DNA of 37,398 bases from the IMG/VR virus record IMGVR_UViG_3300034101_001444, positions 1-37,398 of that record. The stretch is one strand, 5' to 3'. The notes beneath the pieces are model-generated. The model made no database searches, had not been told where the DNA came from, and was given only the letters and a program-made list of their open reading frames with translations. This document shows, in pieces, positions 27,669 through 36,229 of this stretch. The position numbers and the translations under genes were made by a program. Source of the stretch: a virus. The first letter of the stretch is position 1; each line of letters opens with the position of its first letter.

Positions 27669-29201
27669 ATGGCTACGAATTACAATTATCCGAGCGCAGA
27701 AGACATCGAGACTCAGGCGAAATATCGTCCTGGTATCGCTTCCAACATCTTCAACGTCCTGACTGGCGGCTTGGCAGGTCAGATCACAGGAAGCACTCAA
27801 CGCGCTCAGGAGGCCGCTAGGGCGCGTCAGGCGTTGCTACAAGAAGAGTTTGGGAAGCGGGATGAAGAGCGGGCCATTCAACGTCAGTTGATGCTCCTTA
27901 AAATGGGGTACAAAGCGGAGGCAGCTAAAGAAGGTCTTCCGATTACTGAAGGAACTGCTGAAGAAATTCTGGCTGCAAACATGCAGAACAGAAAGCTCAG
28001 GGCCATCGGTAAACAAGCGGCATACGATGCTGCTGCTGGTACGACCCCTCAAGGACTTGGCCTACTGCTTACCGATTCCCGTGAAAACCCGGCGTTCCAA
28101 GCGGGATTGACCGAAGGCAAAACGGATGTTGCCCAAAACAGGGCGCAGCTCAAGTTGAGACAGGACATTGAAGACGCAAATATTGCTGGAGAATATTTTG
28201 GTTTAACCGGAACTCAGCTTCCAGCCGGAATCTCGCCCGCCGAGGCGCGTGGTCGATACAATGCGGCAAGGTATGTTAATGCTTACAAGATACCTGCTCA
28301 GATTAAACAAGAAGACGAGAAAATCGCTGTTATTGATTTGTTTAATCAGTATCCGGGCCTGAAGACTTTCGGAGGCATGTCTGATGCAAACATCCAAGAA
28401 CTTCCGCCTCAGGCAGCAAGAGGATTGCTAACGCGAGCAAACAAGGAGCTTGAAACAAGCAAGACGCTCCAAAACAAAGAAGCCCAAGCCAATGCGTTCA
28501 CTCGTACTATGGGCATTCTCAATCTTCCGTTTGATCAAAGAACAACGCCTGAAAACCTTCAGACTTTGTACGCTGATGCTTCGCTAGTTGGGAAATCGAT
28601 AACTGATAGTCCTAAGTGGCAGGCAACTATGGGGCTTGGCCCTAAGCTTGATAACGATCAGTTGAAAGAGGTCAAGTCATACTCTGACTCGCTTTCCATC
28701 GGTAACAGATTTGCCAAACTTGTTGCAGCGGCTGCATCACAACCAGGAGGGTTGAAGAAGTTCCAAGATAACAACTTTGGTACGATTAGGAATGCTCTTA
28801 ATACTCAGGGTTCTAAGTTCTTCTCAAATGATGCTGAAAGAGAGTTGGCCAGAGCATTGGTTCAGGAGTATGAGGCATTTGTTCAAGGTCCCAGAAAGTT
28901 TCTATTCGGAGCGTCTCTTACTGCTGGAGAACAAGGAAGCGCAAACCTTTCATTTGGTACTGCTTCTGATAAAGACTTCTTTAACAGAGCTATTCAGTTT
29001 ATTGATCGTGTTCACGAAAACGATCCAGTTACATTCTATCTGGATGCAGGCAAATCGATTAACGATCCAGTTGTTTCTGGTGTGATAAATAAGAAGAAGG
29101 AGTATAACAACTATAAGCAGATATTCGCTCCTTCTCCTTTAACTCCACAAGAAGAGGCTAGAAAACAGGAGCTTCTTAGGAAAACCCGCAGAACCCAATA
29201 G
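27669..29201 (+). CDS. Internal virion/ejection-type protein
   Basis: 510 residues. NIFNVLTGGLAGQITGSTQR followed by a long Arg/Glu helix (EEFGKRDEERAIQRQLMLLK), then an extended all-helical protein (TPQGLGLLLTDSRENPAFQA, KELETSKTLQNKEAQANAFT, LVQEYEAFVQGPRKF). No catalytic motif seen. Length, helicity and place before the 1004-residue gene match the internal core proteins that podoviruses eject before DNA. Confidence 0.62.
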   Translation: MATNYNYPSAEDIETQAKYRPGIASNIFNVLTGGLAGQITGSTQRAQEAARARQALLQEEFGKRDEERAIQRQLMLLKMGYKAEAAKEGLPITEGTAEEILAANMQNRKLRAIGKQAAYDAAAGTTPQGLGLLLTDSRENPAFQAGLTEGKTDVAQNRAQLKLRQDIEDANIAGEYFGLTGTQLPAGISPAEARGRYNAARYVNAYKIPAQIKQEDEKIAVIDLFNQYPGLKTFGGMSDANIQELPPQAARGLLTRANKELETSKTLQNKEAQANAFTRTMGILNLPFDQRTTPENLQTLYADASLVGKSITDSPKWQATMGLGPKLDNDQLKEVKSYSDSLSIGNRFAKLVAAAASQPGGLKKFQDNNFGTIRNALNTQGSKFFSNDAERELARALVQEYEAFVQGPRKFLFGASLTAGEQGSANLSFGTASDKDFFNRAIQFIDRVHENDPVTFYLDAGKSINDPVVSGVINKKKEYNNYKQIFAPSPLTPQEEARKQELLRKTRRTQ

Positions 29202-29218
29202 CATTAACTTCAAAAACT

Positions 29219-32200
29219 ATGGATGAGATTACACCTGCTGAGCAGGAAGAACTTGATGCGCTGCTTCGTAAAGAGAGGCAGGGAATGGTCTCTCGCATTG
29301 CGAATCCTGAGGCTACTCGGGAAGAGCGAATGCAGTCGATGAGGGAAATGCGAGGTGGTGGCGGGCCAATGAGTTCGTCTGCTGAGATCGCGGCGGCGAA
29401 GGGAGCGGTTACTGTTTTTCCTTCTATAATCGCAGGTGTTGCCACTGGTGGAGCTGGCCCACTTGTTCAGGCTGGAGTTGGAGCTTTGACGGGTCTTGGT
29501 TCAGCGGGTGTAAGACAGGGAATCGAAAACGTCTACGAAGGAAAGCCGTTTAGATTTCGTGAAATGGGAGGAGAAGCAGTAAGCTCTGCTGTCCCGACTC
29601 TCAAGGGTGTTCCGCTTTCAAAATACATTCCATTTCTTAAATCGGCTCAACCCACTTCAACCGCATATAGAGCCGCAAACCTTGGCCTCAATACAGCCCT
29701 ATCAGGAACCGGTGCTGCTGCCGGAGGTGTTGTTAGTGGAACCGTAACGGATCTTCCAAGCGCAGCTCGTGAGGCCGCTGCTCCAATGTTAATGACTGCT
29801 GCACCTCAAGCTGCTGGAGAGGCTGCTGGAGAGGCTGCTAAACTGTTTTCAAAATGGGCTTCAAAAGCGGAAACGGTTGAAAAGGCTGGAATTAAACCCC
29901 TCTTCACCGATGTGTTTCCAGAAGCGGCTGCATTTGCTCAGCGGGCACAATCAAAGATCAGCTCTGGAACTCTTCGTAAACTCGAAGACGATCAGCTTCG
30001 TCAGATTGAGCAGGTCGCTTTACAGATTGGCGGAGTCCAAGGAGTTGGCCAACCTGGTGACGTAAAGCGCGTCTATCAGGACGCTGTTGCTTTGCTTGGT
30101 TTAGGCAAGGTTGAAGACATCACGAGAAATTCAAAGGATTTCACGAGTGCCACTCAGGCGTTGAACAGTGCTGTTGAAGAGGCGAAAACCTATGCCAAAC
30201 AACTTCAAGTAGCAGAGCAAGAAGCCTACAAAGCAAATTCAGCAACACGCATTGCTGATGCTGAGGCTGCGTACAACACGTTTGTTGAAGGGCTCGGTGT
30301 TAAGACCGAAAGGGAAATCCAATCAAAGCTTGGGCCACGAATTGCATCGGCTGAGACGCGGGCTACCGAGTCTGCTTTCCCGGCTGGTGTTCCTCGTGCG
30401 GCTGATACAGCTCAGAGGGGTTTTCAGATCCAAGATCTAATCACCCAACCGGCTGAAGGTCAGCCTCCCGGCCTGAAACAGCTCACGGACGACTTCTTCA
30501 GGAAGGAATACGCAGGCGTTCCGACTCAGGATGAGGTGTTTCAGATTGGCGACTTGTCCCAGAAGGTGCGCGAGCTTTCTAACAAGCTCCCAGACCTCAA
30601 GATCCCGGTTCTTGGAGAGATCATCGGTCGACTGAACAAGGTATCAAAGGTTCCAGCCGGTACTGCTGGAAACATCTACACCGGCTTCCAGACCCAATAC
30701 AGAGACGTTCCAGGAAAGTTCTCTTTGGATGAGCTTCGTGGAATCAGAAGGGATCTTGAGAACTGGGCTTACTCGAACGAGGCGTATCGAACTCCGGCTC
30801 AAGCTCAAGCCAAGGATTTGGCCAACTCGATCACGGCACTGATGAACGAGCAGGCTCCCCAGGTTTTCAAACCTGAAATTGCCCAGCAGTTGCTCGATAC
30901 AAACAAAAAATACGCTCAGGTTCGTCAGCTTTGGGAAAACCCGTTGGTTGAATCCGCTTTTGCGGGAGTAAAAGCGACTCCCGAAAAGATGCTCGAAAGA
31001 ATCGGGTCTTCGGTTGTAAAATACGGCACTAGCGCAAGCGACTACCGAGGAATTACCGACCTGATGGACAATCTCAAGGCTATCGGGGTTGAAGGCGTTC
31101 CAGATCGCTCGGAAATCAACAATCTGGTGCAGCAGTACATTGCCACTCAATCTCTTGGCAAGAACGGCCAGATTGATAACCAGAAGCTTCTCGGATACCT
31201 CAATGGAATCGAAAGAACTTCTCCAGGTTCAATGAGGAAGCTTGGGTTTGGAGACATCGCTGATCTTGAGAACTTTGATGTGGTTAAAAACCTTGTTAAG
31301 CAAAGCACCAACGCAGCTGGAGATGTCGATTATCGTGGCCTACTCACCAAGCTTTCGGTGATGGGATCTGAAGACCCTTCCAAGCTCAAGGCTCTCGGAC
31401 TAGGAACCATTCAAGACATCGACAGCCTCAACCGCATCGCTTCAAATATGGGTGAAGAGGCCAGCACTGCGGCAAAAGCCAAAGAGTTCGCAAAGTCAGA
31501 CACGCTCGCTGGATACCAGGTGAGCGAACGAATTCTCGGCATTCTGGATGATTCCAAAGACATCCGATCCGTGATGAATGTGCTTCAGGATCAGGTGGTT
31601 TCTGGAGCTACTCCAGAACTCCGCAAACAAGCGGCCAATGCGCTGGTGAACACTCGCGCATCCGCAGTCGAAGACCTTCTTTTCGGAAGAACCTCCGGCG
31701 GTGTCAGCAAGGGTGCGAGATCTTTGGATCTTCAAGGAATCAAAGATGCCCTGAAAAACAAGTCTTCAAGGGAGCGTTATGCGGACATTCTTGGCCCCAA
31801 TCTTCTGAGCAAGATCGAAAACGACTTGATTCCGGGGCTTGAAATCATTTCTGAACGTCAGAAGATGGCTGGTGGAGCTGGCCAAACGACTGGCGGCACC
31901 TTGATTGAACGAGGCGCAATGGCCGGTTTGAAAGGCCCGCTGGCATTGGGCGCAACCGCAGGAGCAGTTGCTTTGGGATCCAATCAGGGATTTGGAAAAA
32001 GCGCATTGGCAGCGGCACTGGTCACGGGATTGGACATTGGCGGAACCGCTCTCGCGTCAAAGGTTTTGGCTCGCACGGTTGGAGCCACCGGACTGAAGAG
32101 CAAAGCCGCTGCCGCAGCGGGGCTTCAGACGCTGATTGACGAGGTAAACAGGGCACCAAATCGAGAGGCTGCACTTGAGCTGATGAACATTTACAGCCAG

Positions 32201-32233
32201 ATGGGAACGCTCCCCGAACAGCCCTCGCAGTAA
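29219..32233 (+). CDS. Very large internal virion (ejection) protein
   Basis: 1004 residues, the longest gene. The front has TPAEQEELDALLRKERQGMV, then Ala/Gly-rich hydrophobic stretches (AGVATGGAGPLVQAGVGALT; GGVVSGTVT; AAAPMLMTAAPQAAGEAAGE). The middle is long helices with coiled-coil character (SAVEEAKTYAKQLQVAEQEA), and the end holds another hydrophobic block (LALGATAGAVALGSNQGFGK). Such membrane-active patches within a long helical protein fit a periplasm-crossing ejection conduit. No lysozyme or transglycosylase motif found. Confidence 0.68.
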   Translation: MDEITPAEQEELDALLRKERQGMVSRIANPEATREERMQSMREMRGGGGPMSSSAEIAAAKGAVTVFPSIIAGVATGGAGPLVQAGVGALTGLGSAGVRQGIENVYEGKPFRFREMGGEAVSSAVPTLKGVPLSKYIPFLKSAQPTSTAYRAANLGLNTALSGTGAAAGGVVSGTVTDLPSAAREAAAPMLMTAAPQAAGEAAGEAAKLFSKWASKAETVEKAGIKPLFTDVFPEAAAFAQRAQSKISSGTLRKLEDDQLRQIEQVALQIGGVQGVGQPGDVKRVYQDAVALLGLGKVEDITRNSKDFTSATQALNSAVEEAKTYAKQLQVAEQEAYKANSATRIADAEAAYNTFVEGLGVKTEREIQSKLGPRIASAETRATESAFPAGVPRAADTAQRGFQIQDLITQPAEGQPPGLKQLTDDFFRKEYAGVPTQDEVFQIGDLSQKVRELSNKLPDLKIPVLGEIIGRLNKVSKVPAGTAGNIYTGFQTQYRDVPGKFSLDELRGIRRDLENWAYSNEAYRTPAQAQAKDLANSITALMNEQAPQVFKPEIAQQLLDTNKKYAQVRQLWENPLVESAFAGVKATPEKMLERIGSSVVKYGTSASDYRGITDLMDNLKAIGVEGVPDRSEINNLVQQYIATQSLGKNGQIDNQKLLGYLNGIERTSPGSMRKLGFGDIADLENFDVVKNLVKQSTNAAGDVDYRGLLTKLSVMGSEDPSKLKALGLGTIQDIDSLNRIASNMGEEASTAAKAKEFAKSDTLAGYQVSERILGILDDSKDIRSVMNVLQDQVVSGATPELRKQAANALVNTRASAVEDLLFGRTSGGVSKGARSLDLQGIKDALKNKSSRERYADILGPNLLSKIENDLIPGLEIISERQKMAGGAGQTTGGTLIERGAMAGLKGPLALGATAGAVALGSNQGFGKSALAAALVTGLDIGGTALASKVLARTVGATGLKSKAAAAAGLQTLIDEVNRAPNREAALELMNIYSQMGTLPEQPSQ

Positions 32234-32251
32234 ATTCCCAAAAGATTTCTC

Positions 32252-32286
32252 TCGACAGTTTGCAACACGCGGCTACATTCGCTTGC
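32252..32286 (+). promoter_or_regulatory. Putative promoter of the recombination operon
   Basis: TCGACA (32252-32257), 16-base spacer, TACATT (32274-32279), then seven bases to the GTG at 32287. It fits a sigma-70-type promoter (TTGACA/TAnnnT) and would give a nearly leaderless transcript. It lies between the late virion genes and an early-type operon, where a separate promoter is expected. Confidence 0.5.
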
Positions 32287-32460
32287 GTGAGCGTAAAACT
32301 TCTAACCGTCCAAGAGATCGCCTCGGCTCTCGGGACTCATCCCGAGACGGTAAGGCGGTGGATTCGGTCAGGAAAACTTCCGGCTATGAAAGCCACGAAG
32401 CGCACTATCCGTGTCCGCTCCGATGTAATCGAGGAACTCCTCCGACAAAACCCACAATGA
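32287..32460 (+). CDS. Excisionase/MerR-type HTH protein
   Basis: 57 residues from GTG 32287; a TTG at 32260 would add nine but falls inside the promoter-like sequence. KLLTVQEIASALGTHPETVR then RWIRSGKLPAMKATKRTIRV and RSDVIEELL is a complete winged-helix of the excisionase/MerR class: T..EIA..L...p.tV..WI..GkLpa. No integrase is present, so a role as transcription or replication regulator is more likely than excision. Stop overlaps the next ATG (ATGA). Confidence 0.8.
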   Translation: MSVKLLTVQEIASALGTHPETVRRWIRSGKLPAMKATKRTIRVRSDVIEELLRQNPQ

Positions 32461-33242
32461 ATGCAATAGCAACGACAACGCAACAGACCGACTCTGGCGA
32501 AATGTACGCCAAGATCGGTGACCCCATCACCGCCATCGAGAAGATGGGCGAGTGGATCGCAGCCAGCGGAATGCTGGGATGCACCAAGGTCGAACAGGGA
32601 AAACTCATCGCGTGGCAATGCGCCGCCGAGAAGAAGACCCCGTTCGATTTCAAGAGAGAGTATCACATCATCAATGGCTCACTCTCCATGAGGAGCGATG
32701 CCATGTTGGCCGGTTACCGCGCCCGTGGCGGCAAGGTTCTATGGAAGCAGTTCGATAGCCGCGCCGCCATCGCACTCTGGACCTATGACGGCAATTCCTG
32801 TGAGATCGGGTTCTCGGTCGAGGATGCGAAACTCGCTCAGCTCCTCCCCGCCAAGCCGGGTTCCGGGTGGGCCAAAGATCCGGGTGCAATGCTCCGCGCT
32901 CGATGCATCTCCAAAGCCATCCGCATGCTGGCACCTGAAGTGGTGGCCGGTATCTACACGCCGGAAGAGACCGAAGACTTCCAGCCCGCAGTCACCGAAG
33001 TGGCTGCGGCTCCCACCAAGAGCTTCGACATCACCGCAAAGCTCGAAGCCCTGTTCGAGGATCGCGAGGAAGATGTGAACGCCCTGCTGCTCAAAGCCGG
33101 TCGAATCAAGGATGGTCAGACTTTCCGTGATCTGGATGACTCCATCGCCTCCAAGTACATCGCCAAGCCTGACCTGATCCTGAGCAAGCTGCCGGTGATC
33201 GTCAGCCCTGAAATCGTTGCCACGGAGGTGTCCAATGGCTGA
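32457..33242 (+). CDS. RecT-like single-strand annealing protein
   Basis: 261 residues from ATG 32457. GCTKVEQGKLIAWQCAAEKK, FDFKREYHIINGSLSMRSDA, MLAGYRARGGKVLWK; FSVEDAKLAQLLPAKPGSGW, then AMLRARCISKAIRMLAPEVV and AGIYTPEETED. The yhii-G--sM-sDAmLA phrase, the FS-eDAk-A segment and the MLRAR-iS-aiR---P----GiYTpeE phrase match the RecT-like annealing proteins I know from phages. The exonuclease overlapping it downstream supports this. It would anneal strands resected by that exonuclease. Confidence 0.7.
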   Translation: MNAIATTTQQTDSGEMYAKIGDPITAIEKMGEWIAASGMLGCTKVEQGKLIAWQCAAEKKTPFDFKREYHIINGSLSMRSDAMLAGYRARGGKVLWKQFDSRAAIALWTYDGNSCEIGFSVEDAKLAQLLPAKPGSGWAKDPGAMLRARCISKAIRMLAPEVVAGIYTPEETEDFQPAVTEVAAAPTKSFDITAKLEALFEDREEDVNALLLKAGRIKDGQTFRDLDDSIASKYIAKPDLILSKLPVIVSPEIVATEVSNG

Positions 33243-34011
33243 TGCCATCTACAACTTAGCGGCGGAGGTTTACCACGCCACGAAGGCACTCTCGAAGTCC
33301 GGTCTCGATCAGTTCCGCAAGTCGCCCGCTCACTTCCGCGCTTGGCAGGATGGAACCACCCGCAACGAATCCAGTCCCGCACTGGAGTTCGGTACCGCCG
33401 CTCATTGCGCCGTGCTGGAGCCTGATCGCTTCGTAGGCCAGTACACGGTGTTCAATGGAGATCGACGCACCAAGGATGGCAAAGCCGCGTGGCAAGCCAT
33501 TCTGGACTCAGGAAAGACCCCTCTGCCTCAAGAGCAGTGGGACAACATCACCGGAGCAGCCGCTGCGGTTCACGCTCATCCAGCAGCTTCTGGCCTACTC
33601 AATGGCATCAAGGCCGAGGTATCGTACTTCGACAACTGGAACGGTGTAGAGGTCAAAGCCCGCATCGATGGTATGGGCAGTGATTACATCATAGACCTCA
33701 AGACCACCCAGGACGCATCGGCCAACGCCTTCGCCAAGTCCGTCGCTCAGTTCCGGTACCACGTTCAAGCCGCTTGGTATCAGCGTATCACCGGTATCAA
33801 CCGGTTCGTGTTCATCGCAGTCGAGAAGGAGGCTCCTTACGGAGTCGCTTGCTACGAACTCGATCAACTGGCCATCGATGTGGGTCACTCCATCATTGAT
33901 GAACAGCTCAAGACATTCATCGAATGCCAAGAACTCAACTCTTGGCCCTGTTACTCATCCCAGATCCAATCCCTTTCGCTGCCCGTGTGGGCGGCTCGTC
34001 AGTCCGAATAA
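33235..34011 (+). CDS. RecE/exonuclease VIII-like PD-(D/E)xK nuclease
   Basis: 258 residues from ATG 33235 with GGAGGTG just upstream, overlapping the previous gene by 8 bases. KALSKSGLDQFRKSPAHFRA and FGTAAHCAVLEP (G53 onward) open the fold. The active site is D145 (ARIDGMG), D154-L-K156 (IIDLKTT), and Q178/Y182 (HVQAAWYQRI). This is the exonuclease VIII C-terminal type of PD-(D/E)xK domain. It should chew 5' ends of double-stranded DNA and work with the annealing protein next to it. Confidence 0.82.
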   Translation: MADAIYNLAAEVYHATKALSKSGLDQFRKSPAHFRAWQDGTTRNESSPALEFGTAAHCAVLEPDRFVGQYTVFNGDRRTKDGKAAWQAILDSGKTPLPQEQWDNITGAAAAVHAHPAASGLLNGIKAEVSYFDNWNGVEVKARIDGMGSDYIIDLKTTQDASANAFAKSVAQFRYHVQAAWYQRITGINRFVFIAVEKEAPYGVACYELDQLAIDVGHSIIDEQLKTFIECQELNSWPCYSSQIQSLSLPVWAARQSE

Positions 34012-34035
34012 ACAAACCAACACATACATACTCAC

Positions 34036-34455
34036 ATGACATTCAAAGTTGATCGTTCCGCCGCAGAAGTTAAGCCGTTCGCTGGTCCCGGCGAATACAC
34101 CGTGGTCATCAATTCCTGCAAGGATGATGGTCTCGACAAGTCCGGCAACAGCGTTGCCACCCTCCGCTACAAGGGCGCAAATGGCGAGGTCATCAGCGAC
34201 CGCTTCCTGCTCAAGGAGACCATGATGTGGCGCATCCAAGCCCTCATCAGCGCGACCGAAGCCAACATCGATGATGGGGCCGAGTTCGATTTTAGCGTCA
34301 ACGGAGCCTTCTTCCGATTCCTCCAAGGCTTCGTAGGACTCTCGCTCATCGTCGTCCTCGAAGAGGAGAAGTACACCGACAAGAACGGTGCTGAGCAGAT
34401 CGCTCTTCGCGTTCGTCGCATGAAGAAGGTGCCGTCCGACATCGACACCATCTAA
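34036..34455 (+). CDS. DUF669-like recombination/replication accessory protein
   Basis: 139 residues. FAGPGEYTVVINSCKDDGLD, KSGNSVATLRYKGANGEVIS, DRFLLKETMMWRIQALISAT, then LIVVLEEEKYTDKNGAEQIA. The PGEY.v.I....k..ksGn..l...y...G..i.d.f.L......++.l..A phrase and the EE.Y....G pattern resemble DUF669 proteins that sit by phage helicases and recombinases and may bind single-stranded DNA. The function is inferred from that context. Confidence 0.6.
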   Translation: MTFKVDRSAAEVKPFAGPGEYTVVINSCKDDGLDKSGNSVATLRYKGANGEVISDRFLLKETMMWRIQALISATEANIDDGAEFDFSVNGAFFRFLQGFVGLSLIVVLEEEKYTDKNGAEQIALRVRRMKKVPSDIDTI

Positions 34456-34469
34456 CCCATAAAACAAAG

Positions 34470-34497
34470 CCCCCCGGAGTGTGCAGCCTCCGGGGGG
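34470..34497 (+). promoter_or_regulatory. Perfect 10-bp hairpin over the helicase ribosome site
   Basis: CCCCCCGGAG (34470-34479) and CTCCGGGGGG (34488-34497), perfect over ten GC-rich pairs with an 8-base loop, no T-run after it. The ATG of the helicase follows at 34502, so the 3' arm lies where its Shine-Dalgarno should be. It could act as a translation block or as a T-less terminator/pausing signal between the recombination genes and the helicase. Confidence 0.65.
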
Positions 34498-34501
34498 TGA
34501 T

Positions 34502-35665
34502 ATGAGTCCAAAACAAACAAACAGAGCGCAACGACACGCTATGCAGACCAAAGATCATCCCGAAACCATTTCGACGCAAGCATTTCTGCTTCGTCCATAC
34601 CAGCAACGAGCGGTCGAGTGGGCCATGCTTGCCAATAGTGGACTCATCATCGCACCAGCAGGATGCGGCAAGACACTGATCGCTTCCTCGATAATCAAAC
34701 ACGCTGCCACCAAATTTCCCAATGTGAGCTTCGGTTGGCTCGCCCCCACCCGCGAGACCTGCAATCAGGCAACCAGTGCGCTTATCGCTGCCGGGGTAGA
34801 CATCTCCCGCGTCGAAGTCCGCTGCCCGCATGAGTCAGTCGATTTCTCCAAGAAGGCCGTCCTGATCGTCGATGAGGCGAAGCATGCGCCAGCCGAGACT
34901 TGGAGAAGAATCATCGAGTCCTGCCCCGGATCGGTCTTCGGTTTCGATGCCACCCCGTGGTGCGATGACCCAGAGCGCAACGCCGCACTTCGTTATCTCT
35001 TTGCCAACAACAGCTTCGAGATCAAGCGCGAGGAACTGGGCAATGTTCTGGCCCACGCTAATGTGTACATGCACCCATCGACAGACCCGATGCTCCAGCA
35101 ACGGATCGATGACCAGATCGAAAGACTCTTCGCTGATCGCAAACGCTACATGCGTATCCGCCACCAGGAACTCCGGGCGATGTGCGCTTGGGAAGCTCTA
35201 GTCGATATCGGAATCTGCCAGAATAAGGCGAGGAACGACATGGCGACCATGATGGCCGCATCCGGTGGACCCAATTACCCCACCCTCGTTCTGGTTCCAC
35301 GGGTAACCCTCGGTGAGCATTACATGCTGGCATTGAGAGGCTCCGTACTCGTCTATTCCAAGATGCCGAAGAAGCTTCGACGCGAAGCAATCGAGGAGTT
35401 CAAAGCTGGGAATATCAGCACCATGATCGCCACTTCATTGGCCGATGAGGGATTGGATCTGCCGAACGTCCACACGCTGGTCATGGTCTCTGGTGGTCGC
35501 AGTGCCCAGAAGACTATCCAGCGGGCCAGCCGTGCATTGCGCCGTGCGCCAGGAAAGGACCACGCGATCATCCACGACTTCAAGGACACCTTCCATCCGC
35601 TGGCTATGGCTCACGCGAAGAAACGTCTCAAATGCTACAAGGAACTTGGATGCTGGATTGCATGA
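34502..35665 (+). CDS. SF2 DNA helicase (DEAD/DEAH-like)
   Basis: 387 residues from ATG 34502. Q-like front (LRPYQQRAVEWAML), Walker A APAGCGKT (51-58), motif Ia-like LAPTRETCNQ, Walker B DEAK (124-127), motif III GFDATPW (147-153), motif IV/V VLVPRVTLGEHY and IATSLADEGLDLPN, and motif VI QRASRALR (340-347). All SF2 motifs are in order. It would unwind or remodel DNA, working with the neighbouring recombination proteins and the resolvase. The length fits a minimal two-domain UvsW-like helicase. Confidence 0.85.
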   Translation: MSPKQTNRAQRHAMQTKDHPETISTQAFLLRPYQQRAVEWAMLANSGLIIAPAGCGKTLIASSIIKHAATKFPNVSFGWLAPTRETCNQATSALIAAGVDISRVEVRCPHESVDFSKKAVLIVDEAKHAPAETWRRIIESCPGSVFGFDATPWCDDPERNAALRYLFANNSFEIKREELGNVLAHANVYMHPSTDPMLQQRIDDQIERLFADRKRYMRIRHQELRAMCAWEALVDIGICQNKARNDMATMMAASGGPNYPTLVLVPRVTLGEHYMLALRGSVLVYSKMPKKLRREAIEEFKAGNISTMIATSLADEGLDLPNVHTLVMVSGGRSAQKTIQRASRALRRAPGKDHAIIHDFKDTFHPLAMAHAKKRLKCYKELGCWIA

Positions 35666-35799
35666 ACACCGTCATCACAATCGTTTGTATGGCCGTGCTG
35701 ATGCCACTGTGCGTTATCGCAGGGATCTATGTAGGCCACTCTCTCACCATCAAATCGCAGAACACCAAAACCAATGAACAAAACAATCGTAGCCTGTGA
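35662..35799 (+). CDS. 45-residue membrane peptide
   Basis: ATG 35662 overlaps the helicase stop (ATGA). One hydrophobic helix (VITIVCMAVLMPLCVIAGIY) follows a three-residue N-terminus, then a polar tail (SQNTKTNEQNNRSL). Its 3' end overlaps the resolvase start in another frame by 26 bases. Function unknown. Confidence 0.6.
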   Translation: MNTVITIVCMAVLMPLCVIAGIYVGHSLTIKSQNTKTNEQNNRSL

Positions 35800-36229
35800 C
35801 CCAGGAGTGAACGGCGGGTTCGCAATCCATACCAAGGACGGCATCCTACTGTTCCCAATGCCAGAATCATTGCCCGATATGGCGCAACTACTAAGCGGAT
35901 TCAACTGGGCAGATAGCCACTTGTGGATTGAGAAGGTTCCCAAGTTCGTGTCCAAGCTGACACCCGCTGCTTCGGTCGCCACCCTGCACGAGAACTACGG
36001 CATCATCCAAGGACTGGCCTACTCTCAGGGCTACGCACTGCACCGAGTCGAACCCAAGATCTGGCAGGAACCCCTCGGACTCGGAGGTAGAAAAGCGTGC
36101 GCCACTGGTCCTGAGTGGAAGCGAAAGCTCAAGAGCAAGGCTCAGGAGTTGTACCCACAACTCGATGTGACCCTAGGTAATTGCGATGCGCTCCTGATCC
36201 TGCACTACGCACTCGGAGGTGGGCGATGA
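35774..36229 (+). CDS. RuvC-like Holliday junction resolvase
   Basis: 151 residues. RNase H fold with ACDPGVNGGFA (D9), LWIEKV (E53), LHENYGIIQG (HE 72-73) and NCDALLILHY (D138) as the acidic catalytic residues in RuvC order; the KRKLKSKAQELYP helix and LGLGGRKACA loop match phage resolvases. It cleaves four-way junctions or branched DNA before packaging. It ends the recombination set of annealing protein, exonuclease, helicase and resolvase. Confidence 0.8.
   Translation: MNKTIVACDPGVNGGFAIHTKDGILLFPMPESLPDMAQLLSGFNWADSHLWIEKVPKFVSKLTPAASVATLHENYGIIQGLAYSQGYALHRVEPKIWQEPLGLGGRKACATGPEWKRKLKSKAQELYPQLDVTLGNCDALLILHYALGGGR

Noticed and set aside
20778-32233. Search for tRNA genes in the late region
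   Set aside because: No cloverleaf with a TTCGA-type T-loop and matching acceptor stem was noticed by eye; a computational scan would be needed to exclude it.
33955-34551. 198-codon reverse open frame across the DUF669-like gene
   Set aside because: It is a shadow of forward genes and crosses the hairpin; it has no domain.
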